DNA of 64,000 bases, taken from contig NC_092580.1 of assembly GCF_037975245.1 (NCBI RefSeq), forward strand, positions 17,246,001 to 17,310,000. Direction: 5' to 3'. This DNA comes from Apostichopus japonicus (lineage: Eukaryota; Echinodermata; Holothuroidea; Aspidochirotida; Stichopodidae). The translations under genes were made by a program, and so were the position numbers. Below the pieces are notes generated by a model, which worked only from the letters and a program-made list of their open reading frames with translations, was not told where the DNA came from and searched no databases. Shown here one piece after another: positions 12,905 to 43,190 of this stretch; position 1 is the stretch's first letter, and every line of letters begins with the position of its first letter.

Positions 12905-14697
12905 TGGAGTTCCTCTAGTTGGTATGTAAACAGTTACGGTAATATTATTATCGTACCACCGCCTGCAGACTTGAAACGAAAACAAATCCTCAATCAATCG
13001 ATTTCAGCGTTGAGATTAATTATGCCTAATATTCTCATTAATATCTGCCTTTTTAAAAGCAGTCAACTGATCATAATGTAATTCAACTGTAGGTCATCGC
13101 CATACCGCTGGGCCACTGCTATTGGTATTTCGCACATTGGGTATATGAATAGCTTGCTGTGAAATCATAACGGTAGGCTATTGTTATAGCTTATTACTAA
13201 GCCTCTTACTAGTATTACGAAATACGATTACTATTATACTGCCTTAAGTTTCCGTAAGCTATCGTAGTCCCTACTGAGAGAAACAGTTACGGAAAATTCC
13301 ATTGCATAGCCTATCTAATATTTAAACGAAGTAAATGTAGTAGCCTACCATACGAAAATATGTTAATGTTGTAATATATATATGGTAGGCTAGGCTATGA
13401 TTTACCTATGTTATTTTTGGGATTTTTTGCCCTGCTGTAAGAAAACTGGTCACGTTAATTGAGGTCATTTACACAGCAGCCAGACGAATAAAGAGTAGAC
13501 CTAGTGAGGGAATGTTTCATTCTGTCCCCATGGTAGCCAGATGAATGATTATTAACACTTGCAGTGGCACTATACTGTACCTCTGGCTGCTTGGCAAGTA
13601 AGAAATGCATCATGAATTCATGATATTCTTCTGGAGTACTGTATGTATAAGGGGACCAAGGGGTTAAGATACTTTGTTATTTAAGGTGACCGTATATAGT
13701 TTTATCCAGGGACATGTTGTTGTTTTTAACCCTTCCCCTGGATTTAGGGGACGTCTTGTCACTTATTGTTATTAGTCTGCCCACTGGGCATCTTACGTGA
13801 CTCATTTTCGTAAAGATGAAAACCACATGTGTTGAGTCCAGATGAATTGAGATAGTTTTGAAAAACTAGCTACCAGTTCTGGTACCAGTTCCAAGGGAGG
13901 AGAGCCCCTCAACTGAGATCCCTCCCTCCCTCCCTCTGGCCATGACCACTTGTCCTCCTTCTTTTAGTTTAAATACATGGTAATCCTGTGGCAAAGGTAC
14001 TCAATAAAATAAAAGTTCAAAGCTATGGATAATTATTACATATCTGATTGGAGGCGGGGTGGGGTGAGGAGAAGGGAGTCTTTCTTAAACCAATACAAAC
14101 ATTAAATGAGACAATGGTTAAAGTAGTTTCTTTCGAAATAAAAACAGTGGGTGTATCAGGTAGCCGTCATTGTCAAGTTCTTTCATACGCCTAAATTGAC
14201 ACATTCGTTGATAAGCTCACCGTAGTGTAGACCTAAGTATACATCCATTGACGTTGGTCAGGTCCCAGAGAGTAGTGGTATCACATTGAAGTAATTTTGG
14301 TTATTTTTAGGGAGTAAGATTTCCATATGCCAAAGGTTGCCTGCTCTATCGTTGCTAGTAATATTTTAAGGTGTATCAAATTACAAAGGTTTGTCAATTA
14401 TGAAGCCTTTACTATACAGTAATATATGCACTTCAGGTTGATAGTTAACAAAGTGTTGGTTTATAAATTTGTATTTCTTGTTTCAGTCTGTCTAACATAG
14501 AATATACTTTAATTGTAGAATGGAAACATAGGCCTAAATTATATCTATTCACATTATACTGAAATTGAACAGTTAACTTTTAAGAGGATGAAAAAACTGG
14601 CTCATGAATTGTTCTTATTTATCAAATACCACCATTCAGAATAACACAGAACAAACAGGAAGGAAAAACTCAATTTTGCGAATCAAATCTCTGTATC

Positions 14698-14936
14698 ATG
14701 GAAGAAGCAATGAGCGCGGCAGATATTGGCAATCCAGGTCCTAGCCCTGTGGAGGCTTTAATATTTCCTGAAGTCACTGATGATGATCTTGATGAAGGAA
14801 ATAAGCAAGTTGAATACATTTGTCCTCTGTGCAAGGAAAGAAAGATATATGTGACATCCAAAGAGTTATTTTGCCATATGAGGATAGAGCACAAGCTGCT
14901 AATAGCTGACAGCCACCTCATTTGTGATCTTGAGAG
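14698..14936 (+). CDS. ZNF277: ZNF277 exon 1 (residues 1-80, finger 1)
   Basis: It encodes an acidic N-terminus and the first C2H2 finger, CPLC...HMRIEH, followed by the conserved IAD segment. The donor is AG|GTATGT, leaving phase 2. Confidence 0.92.
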
Positions 14937-17900
14937 GTATGTTGATTTCTACAAAAGATGTAGTAAGGATAATGTATGACTCAAGACTTGCCCAATGTAA
15001 GAGTTCAACATTATAAGTGTAGGGGTAGGGGTAATGGGTAGGCTGAGTACCCCACATGGTTGACTGTAAAGGGAAACATGAGGTATACACAGGGACAGAG
15101 TGAGTAAGCAGTATTAAACTTGTTTGTGTCATATGAGTCACTGAATTATTGTCCCATTCTAGAATTATCTATGAAGTGGTGCATGCTGGGACTTGTTTAC
15201 CTGAAAATAATTACAATGAATGATAATGTATAGTAATGCATAATATCTCAATATAACATTGATGATGCCTGCCAGGTTTTCAGAAAGAAATAGTGATGAG
15301 GAAGGGTAATTTGTTGTCAGGGGGAATGGTTGTTTAGGAGAATTTCTTTGGTTGTGAGTGCTTCAGTGGAAGATGTTGGAATCTTTTTATGTTACTCCTT
15401 TTGTTTAAAGCATGTCAGATTTTAGCTTTACCTTTGTAAAAGTCCGCTCAGCATAACTTAGACTGCATGACTGTAGTCTAAATTGCAGGTGTATGTGTGT
15501 GGGTAGGAGGCTTAAGCTAACATGCCTGCAAGGGTAGCATGCTTGTGTCAGGAATCTTTCACTGAAGAGAGTCAATGGATGTCTTTCCATATTCATTCAA
15601 ATTGAATTTTAATTATCTTTGTAATATTGATTAAGACATATTTCCAATGATGTCAACTCTTCTTGTCACTTGTCCTGACACTTTCCCAACGTAATTTTTA
15701 TGTTAGCCTAAATGTATTACTTGCAATGATAAAGCAGTAATTTCTAACTGGACTTAAAACATCCTAGCAAAGAAAGGGAGTTTCTCAAACAGCTTTTTGT
15801 CTGTTAACTATTTTCTTTCAGATATTTAAATTACTGGCATGACAGATTTCAGGAAGAACCAATCCATGCCTTAGGCTTGCCCACATCTGAGGAAGGTAAA
15901 GTAAAGGATGCTTGATCATGTTTCTAATCCTGCACTTTTCAAAAGCTGTTGTTTGCTTGCTTTGAAGCAAGCTAAATGATAACTTAAATTTTTGACATAA
16001 AAATGTTATATGAAGGAATAAGATATGAATAATTGGAAGAACCTAATGAAAGTTTGAGAATAAGTAAAATAAGTAAAAATTGATTGTGATTTGTGATCAG
16101 ATAAGGGAGGTTATGCAATCAAAGTTAATAAACTTGCCATGTTATTGGAAATTGGAAATCAACCTCAAAATCATGCTTCATATGTACAGTAAGTTTGCAA
16201 ACCATACCCTTCACAAATGTGAACATGTGAGGCTGTACTTCATCAAAAGTTATCGTTGTATCATTGGAAATGCATATGAAATTATGATAAAGACAGAGGT
16301 AAGCATTGAAAGCTCACAAGTAACCAAATTTCATTTAATAGACTTTAATCATATCTGGATTATACATTTGGCCTTTCTCTGTAGACAATAAAACCTATTA
16401 TGTCTTGTGTGACCAACTTCAAGAAGACAGTGAACTTCGTCAGAAGCTCCAGGTGGAACGGTTAAATATCATTCTCAGAACTCAACAGAAAGAGAGACAA
16501 GATGTGTCATTCTCAAGTCCGTGTTTGTTCTGTCAGGAGCTCTACACTGGAAACCGCTCTGATCTATTCAACCACATGGCCAGAGATCACAACTTTAATG
16601 TTGGACTGCCGGACAATCTTGGTGAGGGAATCCATACAAGAATCTTCCTTCTTGTGTAACAAATGATCGTTCATTGAGGGTGCATACGGTGGTTCTTTGC
16701 AAATTGCTGATAGAACTTATGCAGACAAAAATCTTTAGATTTGATTGATAGTTTCCAGCTGGTCTCATAGCCAAATATTTAGGCATCAAATGAAATAAGG
16801 GGAAAGTTAATAATTTTTTTATGGGTTTTTGTAGTTGTCGTTTTTGGTGTGTATGTGAAGTAATGATGGTGATGTACTTAAGACACAAAATGAAAATGTG
16901 TGGTAGAGCACAAACATTTGTATTACTACACAGTACTCATTCTCATTTAACGATGTGCAGTTTGGGAAGAAACGTCAATTCATTATTTCACCAGAGAAAA
17001 GAAATGAAATGTTCATTGGTATGCAGATTCAGAAATGCAAGATTTCTGTCCTCTCCTAATATATTCAGCATTTAGTAATCTTTTTTATGCTTTGCAGTTT
17101 TCACAAAAGAATTTTTAAGGGTTCTGAGGGAGAAGATGGATAGGTGAGTGTGATAATTAATTGACTGTGATAAGATTCTGTGTAGGCATTCATTTTGTTT
17201 GCCCAGCTATGGAAAAGACTTAATCTGTAAAAGCTTGGGTGTGGGGGGGGGGGGGGTGGGGTATGTGGGAGAATGTTTTGAAAGGGTTGTCTTGTTAGAA
17301 TAAAGACATCATATTTAGATCTAAAGGAAATTTGAGATATGAAGATGTGGGCTTGTGGGGTAGTTTAATAGGTTATTTCAAATAAAAATGCAGAGAAATG
17401 CTTAAATGGTTTGAAAGTTGTCTGAAGTTTTTTTTGGTTACTTTCTGAACAGCGTGTTTGACTACTACGTCTGTTTAGAAGCATGTAGATCACATAAGTT
17501 ACTTCCATTCAGTTTGGAAAATCAGAATCAGTATTAATCTTGTATTCAGTTTGTAATTTTGATTTTCATATCATAAGACTTGAGGAGCTCAAATTTGTAA
17601 CTTGAAGTGAGGGAAATAATTAGTCAGTTCCCATATTTTCATCACCTGATCAGGCTACTCCATTTTTTTTAGTCTTCAGTGCCTGTACTGTGAGAAGATA
17701 TTTCGCGACAAGATTGCCATACGTGAACACATGAGGAAAAAACAGCATCGGAAACTCAACCCCAAGAACAAAACTTTTGACAAATATTATATCATAAATT
17801 ATTTGGAGATGGGTAAAGGATGGCAGGCTGTTCAAGCAGAACGAGATGAGGCTCCTCAAGAGGCAGGACAAGAGTAAGCTCTTGTAAATTCTAAGTTTTT

Positions 17901-20900
17901 ATAAAGTAAAGTCACATCAGAAGTTAAGCCAGAGCAACTCGTGGGAAGAGGAGGGCAGGCGCATAGCCAAGGGGGGTGGGAGACAAAGGGGGCAGCCGCC
18001 CCTCCCTTGAGCATATTTTTTTTTTTTAATGTTTTTATGATATAGCTAGTAATTTCAAAAGAGAAAATGCTAAGATGCAACTTACAAGGCCTGGGAAGTG
18101 CCATTTCCAGCAATCTGGGAGGCATTTTCAGCCAAATGTTCTTGTACTCTTTGCTCCAACCATGGTGGCGCTACGCTTAGATAGTTTGCAATGCCATATA
18201 TATGGCTCGGATGGTTTGCCTACAGTTTCTCCCTTCCCTTGGCAAATTCCTGGCTACGCCCCTGGAGGAGGGATGGGGAGGGTGAGGAATGGGAAGAGGC
18301 GTGCTCCAGAAAGGAAACTGATGAACCAAACACAGGATGGATGCAGCAGCCAGATGATCAAGTGAAACAGAACCAATCCCCACTTTTGGTTTGCAAAGAT
18401 ATATTTGGTTCTGTTCTTTCAGTGGTTTGGAAACAACATTCTTCACCATGGCTGCACTGCATTGATTTTGAGTTGGGTAAGAAGGCCAGTTGCTGAGATA
18501 CATACACTCTTGTCCCTTGTATGGGGGATGTTCAGTGGCATCCCAGAATGAGGATGGATGTGACAATTAAATGCTTGCCATGTTACTCTGAACACTAATA
18601 GCAAAAGAGATGTCATTATATGAGCTGGTCTAGATCCACAATCATCACCTTGGTAGAGTTTCAATGAGCTACTGTCTAAACCCGCGGGGGGGGGGGGGGG
18701 ACCCGGGGGGTGAGGGGGGTGATGGAATTTGCAAGCAGTTATCTGTCAGTGCAGTAGTTTTTTTAGGCTGAAATTTAAAGAACAGACAGCTATTACATTC
18801 TTTAGTAAACTGTTGTAACATGAATGCAGCTAATTATAAACAATATACTATACATGTGTGTCTGTGTGATGGGATACATTAAGCCATAATGACCTATTAA
18901 AATCTTTCCTCCCTCTTTGTCTCACAGAGATTGGGATGACTGGCAGGAGACTGCTGGTGCTACTGCAGTGTGTCTCTTTTGTAACCAGCATGCAGTGGAG
19001 ACAACAGACCTGCTAGAACACATGAAACAGAAACATGAATTTGACTTGGACAGAATTAAAACTACTTTGAGTAAGTCCATAGGGGTAGGAGCCCAATTTG
19101 ATTTGGGGGGGGGGGGCTGTAACGACTTGCCCGAAAAATATAACCAACATTTTCGGGCAGGTCCCCCCAGCCCCTAGCCTCCTATGCCTGTGAGTAAGAC
19201 TGATAAACAATGAGAGGCAACTTGAAACAGCTTACTTTAGTTTTGTTTATGAGATCACAACATGGCAGTCATTGATTAAGCTCAGACAGGTTGCATATAT
19301 GTTTCAAATGTTTGACTTTACCTCTATCATTTGAAATGAAAGTATAATGAGGTGAATGATTAAAGGGCTTTAGTATGGAATGAAACATGAACTCAGTACT
19401 ATATCTTGCTTTAACTCCAATCACTATTGCCCTCTTGAAATATGCTAGAAAAAATTATATCTATGCAAAAGCAATCATGTTATGGGAACCAATTGACATA
19501 CATGTCCAAGTTTCCCCCAGATTTTCTGAGACAGCAATTTATGGTAATTTATTATTTTCCAATTATGTCTCGCTTTTGGTAGGTTTTAAGAGTGAACATA
19601 TCACTATTGATTTTCATGCAACTGATTTAAACAAGTACAACTGATATTTTGTTTTGGGCTATTTCCTCCAAACCATGGATTACCAAAAGGCAGCTTGCAG
19701 ACCAGATGGACTTGTCAAAGATTTCAACCTGGCATGCTGAAAAAGGGTTTTGCATCAACAATCTTGTACTAATCGGTTATGCAAACCCTAAAGGTCTCAG
19801 GCCTGACCATCCTACTGTCCTTCCCAACATATTGTTTAATCTAGGTAATATTGACAATGTTTGTTCTCTCTTCCCACTTTGCTTCAACCAATGCTTTTGC
19901 TAGTAGCCTGACTGCCCTCTCAACACATCCTATGTTTCTATGGATCACTACATGGACATGTTTACATTGATAGCCCGACTGCACCCTCACCAATTGTACA
20001 TTTATTGTATTTAACTAATGGAAGACTTGGTATTCTCTGGTAAGAATATGATTTGATTATAATGGCCCTATCCATGTTTTGTCTGCAGAGTTAAACTTCT
20101 ACAAGCAATTGAAAGTGGTCAACTTCATTCGTCATCGAATTCACCAGAAGATGTGCTTTTCTTGTCATCAAGTGTATGCTACCCAGGATGCATTGGTGGG
20201 TCACATGACAGACAGTAAACATATTCAAGACATTCCTGATAACACTGAATGGGATCAACCAGAGTAAGTTGCTGTTGTTTTTCATTAATCCAAAGTCACT
20301 GCTGAAGTAAACAACATATATTATAGTCTTTATGAATTTAAAATTAGCTGAGGATCTCTGTTTTTAATGAGGGAGTGAGGATGATTTTATGGAGGAGCAA
20401 GTAGTAGGAAATACATTTTATAATAATCTTTTAGTACAATATATATATATATATATATATAGATATAGATATATATATATTTGATGTCTTAGTCCCTGTA
20501 TAATGTTGTAGAATGTTGCAACTGTCACCCAAGCCTTCCAAGCCAATTGCAATTGTTGGTGTAATTGTTATTTACTTGAGTTTGCCTGTAATGGTAGGAG
20601 GAAAACTATTCACCAGTGTTTTATATGTTATTATACATATATACATAAATATATACACTTATATATATGCTAGTGCTGATAGTCGACCCTTCCTTTAGTA
20701 GTCGATTAATCGCATAGCTCTTCTCGCGATTACTGCGATTACTCGGTTACAGTTATTACGTCATCACTGTCATTTTTACATTGCAGAAATACAGTCAAAA
20801 CAATCTTCTCCATGGTGCACTGTTTTTATTTGTTCTTTTGTGTCTTAACGTGTGGTGTCTAAAACATCTACCAAACAAATACTGCGAACAACTTTCAATC

Positions 20901-21620
20901 TATAACATTTCTTAAAATCTTTGTAGTAAATCAAAAACTTTCGATTGAAACTACGAGGCTACTGCAACAACTAGCAATAATAAAAGCAAATATGCAAACA
21001 ATGAATAGATGTAACAACACCTTGTAGCGGTGTGATGATTAGTATGCAAGAGTTTTCTGTAGAAAGACATTCTAGACTAGGCTCTAGCCTAGCGCGAAAG
21101 CAGGCACACTGAAATTAAACTACACCACAATCAACACACTCGATCAGACATCCAATAAATGTGATCTAGGCCAGTAATGAAGTAATTGTAAACATATTTG
21201 AAGAAATGACAAATACTTTGGCAATCGTAAAAGAGATATAACTTACAAATTTACGATTATGCACAATGATCAAACATTGCTAGGACTGAATGTTGCACTG
21301 CAGAACAAGCGTTTTATTGACAAGTAAACACATGAATCTGACAGGAGCAGGTGCTTGCCGATTTTAGAACTGTATTGTTTATCAGAACATTTATCCACAC
21401 ATCCAGTTCATCCTTTGTGAAAGAAACAATAATTTTGATCGTTTCCTTCAGGTACTACATCCCAACATATGAGAATGATACCCTGCTATTTGGTTTACCA
21501 GATGATGAGGATGAGGTAACCGTTTCTCAGACTCCAGTGATTGCGGAGGAAACGAAAGTTGACATCCAAAATAGCATTCTGAGGGATGTACATATTCGAT
21601 CATCTCTTTCAGTCACATGA
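14698..21620 (+). CDS. ZNF277: zinc finger protein 277 orthologue, 8-exon gene (427 aa)
   Basis: Exons: 14698-14936, 15822-15895, 16385-16621, 17098-17143, 17673-17873, 18928-19070, 20089-20263, 21452-21620. All introns are GT-AG, phases agree, and the lengths sum to 1284 nt (427 codons plus stop). Five C2H2 fingers are visible, in exons 1 (C42, C45, H60, H65), 3, 5, 6 and 7. The spacing, the NHMAR and KKQHRK(L/I)NPKN motifs, and the ending around PTYENDTLL match vertebrate ZNF277 (about 450 aa). The start ATG has A at -3 and G at +4. Vertebrate ZNF277 has been linked to Polycomb protein BMI1 and, separately, to ribosomal protein uS5; its role here is unknown. Introns 5 and 6 carry inverted-repeat DNA elements. 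Assignment rests on recognition of the family, not on a search. Confidence 0.93.
15822..15895 (+). CDS. ZNF277: ZNF277 exon 2 (residues 80-104)
   Basis: The acceptor TTTCAG|A completes Arg80. The exon reads RYLNYWHDRF, matching the YI(L/N)YW region after finger 1 in the family. The donor is G|GTAAAG, phase 1. Confidence 0.9.
16385..16621 (+). CDS. ZNF277: ZNF277 exon 3 (residues 105-183, finger 2)
   Basis: It carries a charged helical stretch rich in Gln, Glu and Arg, then finger 2 (CLFC...HMARDH) and the conserved GLPDN. The acceptor is CTGTAG and the donor G|GTGAGG, phase 1. Confidence 0.93.
17098..17143 (+). CDS. ZNF277: ZNF277 exon 4 (46-nt small exon)
   Basis: This 46-nt exon encodes VFTKEFLRVLREKMD plus part of the next codon, equivalent to the EFL..L..K(L/M)D linker of vertebrate ZNF277. 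It is too short to show as an ORF and was found by phase and homology. Confidence 0.88.
17673..17873 (+). CDS. ZNF277: ZNF277 exon 5 (residues 199-266, finger 3)
   Basis: It contains finger 3 (CLYC...HMRKKQH), the basic HRKLNPKN motif and YYIINYLE, the most conserved block of the family. The acceptor is TTTTTTAG|T and the donor GA|GTAAGC, phase 2. Confidence 0.94.
17956..18264. mobile_element. non-autonomous hAT-like element in ZNF277 intron 5
   Basis: A 309-bp element whose ends read CAGGCGCATAGCCA (left) and, as reverse complement of the right end, CAGGGGCGTAGCCAGG. It is flanked by a perfect 8-bp direct repeat GAGGAGGG at 17948-17955 and 18265-18272. CAG ends and an 8-bp target duplication are hallmarks of hAT transposons. 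There is no transposase inside. Confidence 0.8.
18684..18724 (+). repeat. G-rich tract in ZNF277 intron 5
   Basis: After CCCGC comes a run of about 16 G, then ACCC, GGGGGG and further short G runs. It has the sequence needed for a G-quadruplex on the sense strand. Poly-G runs are common in the window, so function is doubtful. Confidence 0.6.
18928..19070 (+). CDS. ZNF277: ZNF277 exon 6 (residues 266-313, finger 4)
   Basis: It encodes DWDDW and finger 4 (CLFC...HMKQKH) with the following HEFDL. Only the first AG of ACAGAG keeps the frame; the second would give an immediate stop. The donor A|GTAAGT is followed within one base by an inserted inverted-repeat element (19078). Confidence 0.93.
19078..19190. 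mobile_element. short inverted-repeat element (MITE family 1, copy 1)
   Basis: The left end reads CATAGGGGTAGGAGCCC, then poly-G and GTAACGACTTGCCCGAAAA. The right end runs through TTTTCGGGCAGG and poly-C to CCTCCTATGCCTG, roughly the inverse. It shares terminal and subterminal motifs with copies at about 29520-29810 and 52017-52388. It starts two bases after the GTAAGT donor of ZNF277 exon 6. Confidence 0.7.
20089..20263 (+). CDS. ZNF277: ZNF277 exon 7 (residues 314-372, finger 5)
   Basis: It carries LNFYKQ, KVVNFIR and finger 5 (CFSC...HMTDSKH). The acceptor is CTGCAG|AG and the donor GA|GTAAGT, phase 2. Confidence 0.93.
20439..20481 (+). repeat. (AT)n microsatellite
   Basis: A run of AT dinucleotides interrupted by AGATATAGAT, lying in the last ZNF277 intron. 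Confidence 0.95.
21452..21620 (+). CDS. ZNF277: ZNF277 exon 8 (C-terminus)
   Basis: It begins EYYIPTYENDTLL, the conserved C-terminal motif of the family, followed by an acidic stretch and a divergent tail. The stop is TGA at 21618-21620. Confidence 0.92.
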
Positions 21621-21805
21621 CCTAAGCCTGAGGTTATATTTGCGTATTTGTGAATCATAGTGAAGCCAGTAGGTCCTGCTGTTGAGTTGAAAGGTGGTGA
21701 TGATGATGATGACGACGACAACGATGGATCAGTACCCTCAAAGGGGTCCAGAAATTCTGGAGGAATTGAAGCTAGCACACAAACTGGTGTTTCGTTACTT
21801 GCCTT

Positions 21806-21811
21806 AATAAA
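21806..21811 (+). terminator. candidate poly(A) signal for ZNF277
   Basis: An AATAAA hexamer lies 186 bp after the ZNF277 stop codon. It is the first one downstream and at a plausible distance. Confidence 0.4.
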
Positions 21812-23434
21812 AAGAAAATTAAAATATGTTGTTAAGTTACCACTTATGTATATGCATATGTATATGAATGTGTGTGATGCTCTAGTGGAAATGAATTGTA
21901 CATGCATCATACACTAGTCCGCTGTTTTTTGTGGAGGTCAAAAGACATTTGAGTTCAACAGAAGTCAAAACGTGAAAATAAACATGATATCTCAAGACGG
22001 GGAATGTTGGCAGATGACACACTTGATGGGTGGCTTACCCATAGTGAGTTTAAGGGTGTCTAATGTTTTTGGTAGCGATATATAAACTTAAGAAGTTGTG
22101 CATCATGTTTACAGTCTTTGGTGGAAGTCAAATGTCATTTGAGGTCCGAAGTAGTCGAAACTTGAAAACCTTGTGAAAAAGATATCTTATGGAGTGACAT
22201 GTTACAAGTTTTAGTCAAGGAGTTGAAACTTCATGTCATTTTAGGTCAAAACCTGAAATCTTGTTATTTCCAAGAGGGAGAATATTAACATGTTGCATTT
22301 GTTTTTCATGAGTTTAAGATAAGTATGGTGTTTGGTGTGGTTAATAGTCAACAGTTGTCAAATGTGAAAATCTTTTAAAGCTGTATATCTCAAGAATCTT
22401 AGGTAGGACAAAGTTTGAATTGACATGATGGATTACTGTGATGATGTTCAACAAGTTAATAGGTAACTTAAGCTGATAAACCTCATTTGTTATGAAATTT
22501 GAGTACTCAGTCCTGGTAAAACATTACCAGTTGTAATGCCTAAACCTGCATTAAGAAATTCATTAATTCTAAGTATGGCAAGAAACTACTTGGAGTGTTG
22601 TCACTCTAGTTTGTTTTGAGATGTGTACACACTGAAGTGTTCTGTTTTCAGTCACTCTCATGACAAAGTGTGGTGGAAGGCTTCCTGCTCTCCATAGGCG
22701 ACGAACACGACCTAGCTAGGGCCCATAGGAAATTTATAAATTGTTGAAGATACAATTTCTGTAACCTCAAAGAAAAGTCTTACAGATGTACACATTAGGC
22801 TTTCTCTTTTAGAGTGTGATAGTCCAAACTCTGTGTGTGAAGATTTAATTCAGGCTGTTGCATAAGCAGGATTATGATCTTTGAAGAGAAAATCTAAATT
22901 TACTTGGATGGATGAGACCTGAAGTGGTATTTGAAAAACTGAAGGAGCAAAAGAAACTTGAAAATGTGATGGCAGCAGATAAATTGTAATGTGAAGTGTC
23001 AGGTTTCATTGTTAAACTAAATCTTTCAAGATTATTTCCTTCAAACAGTTTGAACTGATATTTTTTAATTGAATGTGATGGCATTTATTTTCAATGTTGA
23101 AAATATATATGCATATCAGTTGCATGTTTTACAAGGCAAAACTATTGTCGTTTATTCTTTAGCTTTCTTTGTTTTTTGCACCCATCATCCAACCTCCATG
23201 TTCAACCTATCTCTTGAAGAGTTACTTTTACACTGTTGTGTAGTAAATAGAAACACCTCCCTTGCAGAAAAAAGAAAAAGTTGTTGCTGCTGTTTTACCA
23301 TGCTGTTGTTAAAACTCACGTTGATGTCTTAACTTCCGTTGTCTAAACTTACATCGTTGTCTAAACTTACGTTGTTGCCATCGGCGCTGTTCAACAATTG
23401 CTCAACCAAGTGATTTAAAACAGGCGTTTCGCAC

Positions 23435-23436
<2 letters not shown>

Positions 23437-23495
<59 letters not shown>

Positions 23496-23548
23496 TATAT
23501 ATATATTTATATATATGTATATATATATATATATTATATAATATTATC
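23437..23548 (+). repeat. (TA)n microsatellite, about 110 bp
   Basis: Nearly pure AT dinucleotide repeat with a few AAAT, TTTA and GTAT interruptions. Confidence 0.95.
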
Positions 23549-25309
23549 TATATAGCTCGTTTACTTTATATCTTGTATTTGATTCCAATTGTATTTGTTA
23601 CAACAAAATGAGTTTAAATGAAAATATGTATATATACAGCCGTGTTCCAACCTGTGCCGTCCGGCAGTTCCTGTATTTCTTGTAGTTCAAGTCAACCACA
23701 TTGCTTCGTTGAAAGACGTGATCGTACAAATTACAAAACTAACAACATTACCCCGGTGTTTATTTCTCCATGTATTAATTTTCGTTGTTATATGTGCCTC
23801 ATAAGCCGTTTATTATCCAAACACAAGCCAACGCAATTATTCGCGCGTTTCGCGCGCAGTAACGTTTGTTTCTTTTCTGGCTTTCAACCGGCCGCCATTT
23901 TATTAGAAAACTTCCAAAACTCGAGCAAAAAGACTAAAATATATGGAGTTTTATTCTTCAATTGTTCCTAATTCAACCGCCCATCCCCACATTACTACCT
24001 ACTATAAATGATACGTTCCTAACATTTTAGCACTAGTTCGGCCTTCTTTAAACGTCCCTTCCTCAAACGGAATGCCTCAATCAGAAATGTAATATTTGGT
24101 GCAATTTTTATAGAAAAGGCAAAAGTAATACTTCACACTAGTGCTATGCACACACGAGTTGGCGAGGGAATAAGCGGGCGAGGGAACGAGCTCCCCCCTC
24201 CTCCCTCTTCAAGTATTCCTTGCATTACATTGGCACTGACTTTTTTACACAGTAGTTAGACAAGACACTCACTGCTGCTGTTATAAGAGGTATAAATGTC
24301 CTTTCACCCACCCTTAAAACCATCTTATTGGCAAAAGCACCATACTCGTAAATACCAAGCACACATTCACTTAACATAATCTCCCTAAGAAATTGGACCT
24401 TAAAACCTAAAGAGAAAAGTATCTTTGATTTGACACGTTCACCAGAACATGAATATCACATTGTATATTTATTTATTTATCTGTTTATATTTCTTCAAGT
24501 TTAATTTATACCGTTTGACTTGTAGGATATTAGAGGCTAAGATTGGGTCAAAAGCGCAAATGGTAACATATGACGTCTTGTGATTGGACAAAATACTCCG
24601 TTACGCAGTGACTGCGTACGTCGGTCGCCGCGATATGTCACGAAATAGTTATAGCAGTCACGTTTTCATAACGGAAAAAACATTTCTCCTCGAGGTTAAG
24701 GTGAGGTCATCTTACTTCAATAGTATGAAAGTGTTTTTGTTTTGTTTTCTTGACATCGTCCTGGTATTTTTTATAGGTGAACACACTATACCCTTTCATC
24801 CGTACCGATTGAATAAAGCTGTTTATACTTCAAGGAGAAAGAAACCGTAACCCCTACCTCTATAGAATGTAAATTATTAACAGGAACACAAGATAATTCC
24901 CAGGCTCAAAGAATCCCAAGATATCTGCGTGTATATATCACCTTCTGACTGAAGGTTGAAGAAAATCATTTGATCGGACTTGTGTATAGCGTGCACCATA
25001 TACAACGTCAAAGATCAGTTCGGTTTGATCTTAAGATTCCGGTTGCCAATGGTGATTACTTTACAGGCTGATCTTGGTACCTTGTTACCAAATTTGATTT
25101 CCACAACCGTGATCTGCATTTTATTATTCATACCGAAGGCGGAGCTTGGAAGCTAATTTGTTCATGCACGTAATGATGAGTTAGTGAACTACTTGCTGGT
25201 ATATCCATTTATAGTTAAGTTGAACTGCATATACTCTCCAACGCTGTACACGTTTGTAATAAGAATTGTTCACTGTTGATACTTCTTTCCATTACAATAG
25301 CGCATAATA

Positions 25310-42995
<17,686 letters not shown>

Positions 42996-43190
42996 AGTTA
43001 TGGTCACACTGGGTAGCAAGCCCTGGCAAGCTAGGTCATGTATATAACTATATAAGTATAACGATATGTTAAGTTTGAAGTTTCAGTCAGACTGGTTTAT
43101 ATTTCTTACGGAATTAGTTCACCCTTTAAATGTTCCTTATGATCGATAGACATTCAATCATGATTTAAACTATAGCCCAAAATCTTCGAT

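Larger units (their letters stand above)
5363..14697. other. long region between RBM15 and ZNF277 with no supported gene
   Basis: It begins with the RBM15 3' UTR. From about 7200 to 9300 the plus strand is unusually T-rich, with several short open frames rich in Phe, Leu, Ile and Tyr; these show no domain, no shared splice structure and no recognisable homology, so I treat them as compositional. An interspersed repeat (6234-6300), a small tandem duplication (10557-10648), an inverted repeat (12479-12588), poly-G/C runs (about 11470, 11807, 12415, 12598) and a CRE-like site (12897) are listed separately. The distal part may hold the ZNF277 promoter and 5' UTR. Confidence 0.5.
21621..25309. other. 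intergenic region between ZNF277 and the SOD gene
   Basis: It holds the ZNF277 3' UTR, then AT-rich sequence with no supported gene. The (TA)n tract at 23437-23548 is the main landmark. From about 24500 the sequence is richer in CpG and includes an inverted CCAAT box (GTGATTGG, about 24580), so the SOD promoter may lie between there and 25310. I see no defined TATA box. Confidence 0.5.

Noticed and set aside
21660-21917. Short frame with an Asp run after ZNF277
   Set aside because: It is a GATGATGAC-type low-complexity stretch in the presumed 3' UTR, with a poly(A) hexamer inside it.
24584-24850. 88-codon frame upstream of the SOD gene
   Set aside because: It opens with a non-ATG codon, and there is no recognisable domain or supporting splice partner. 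I could not tell it from chance.
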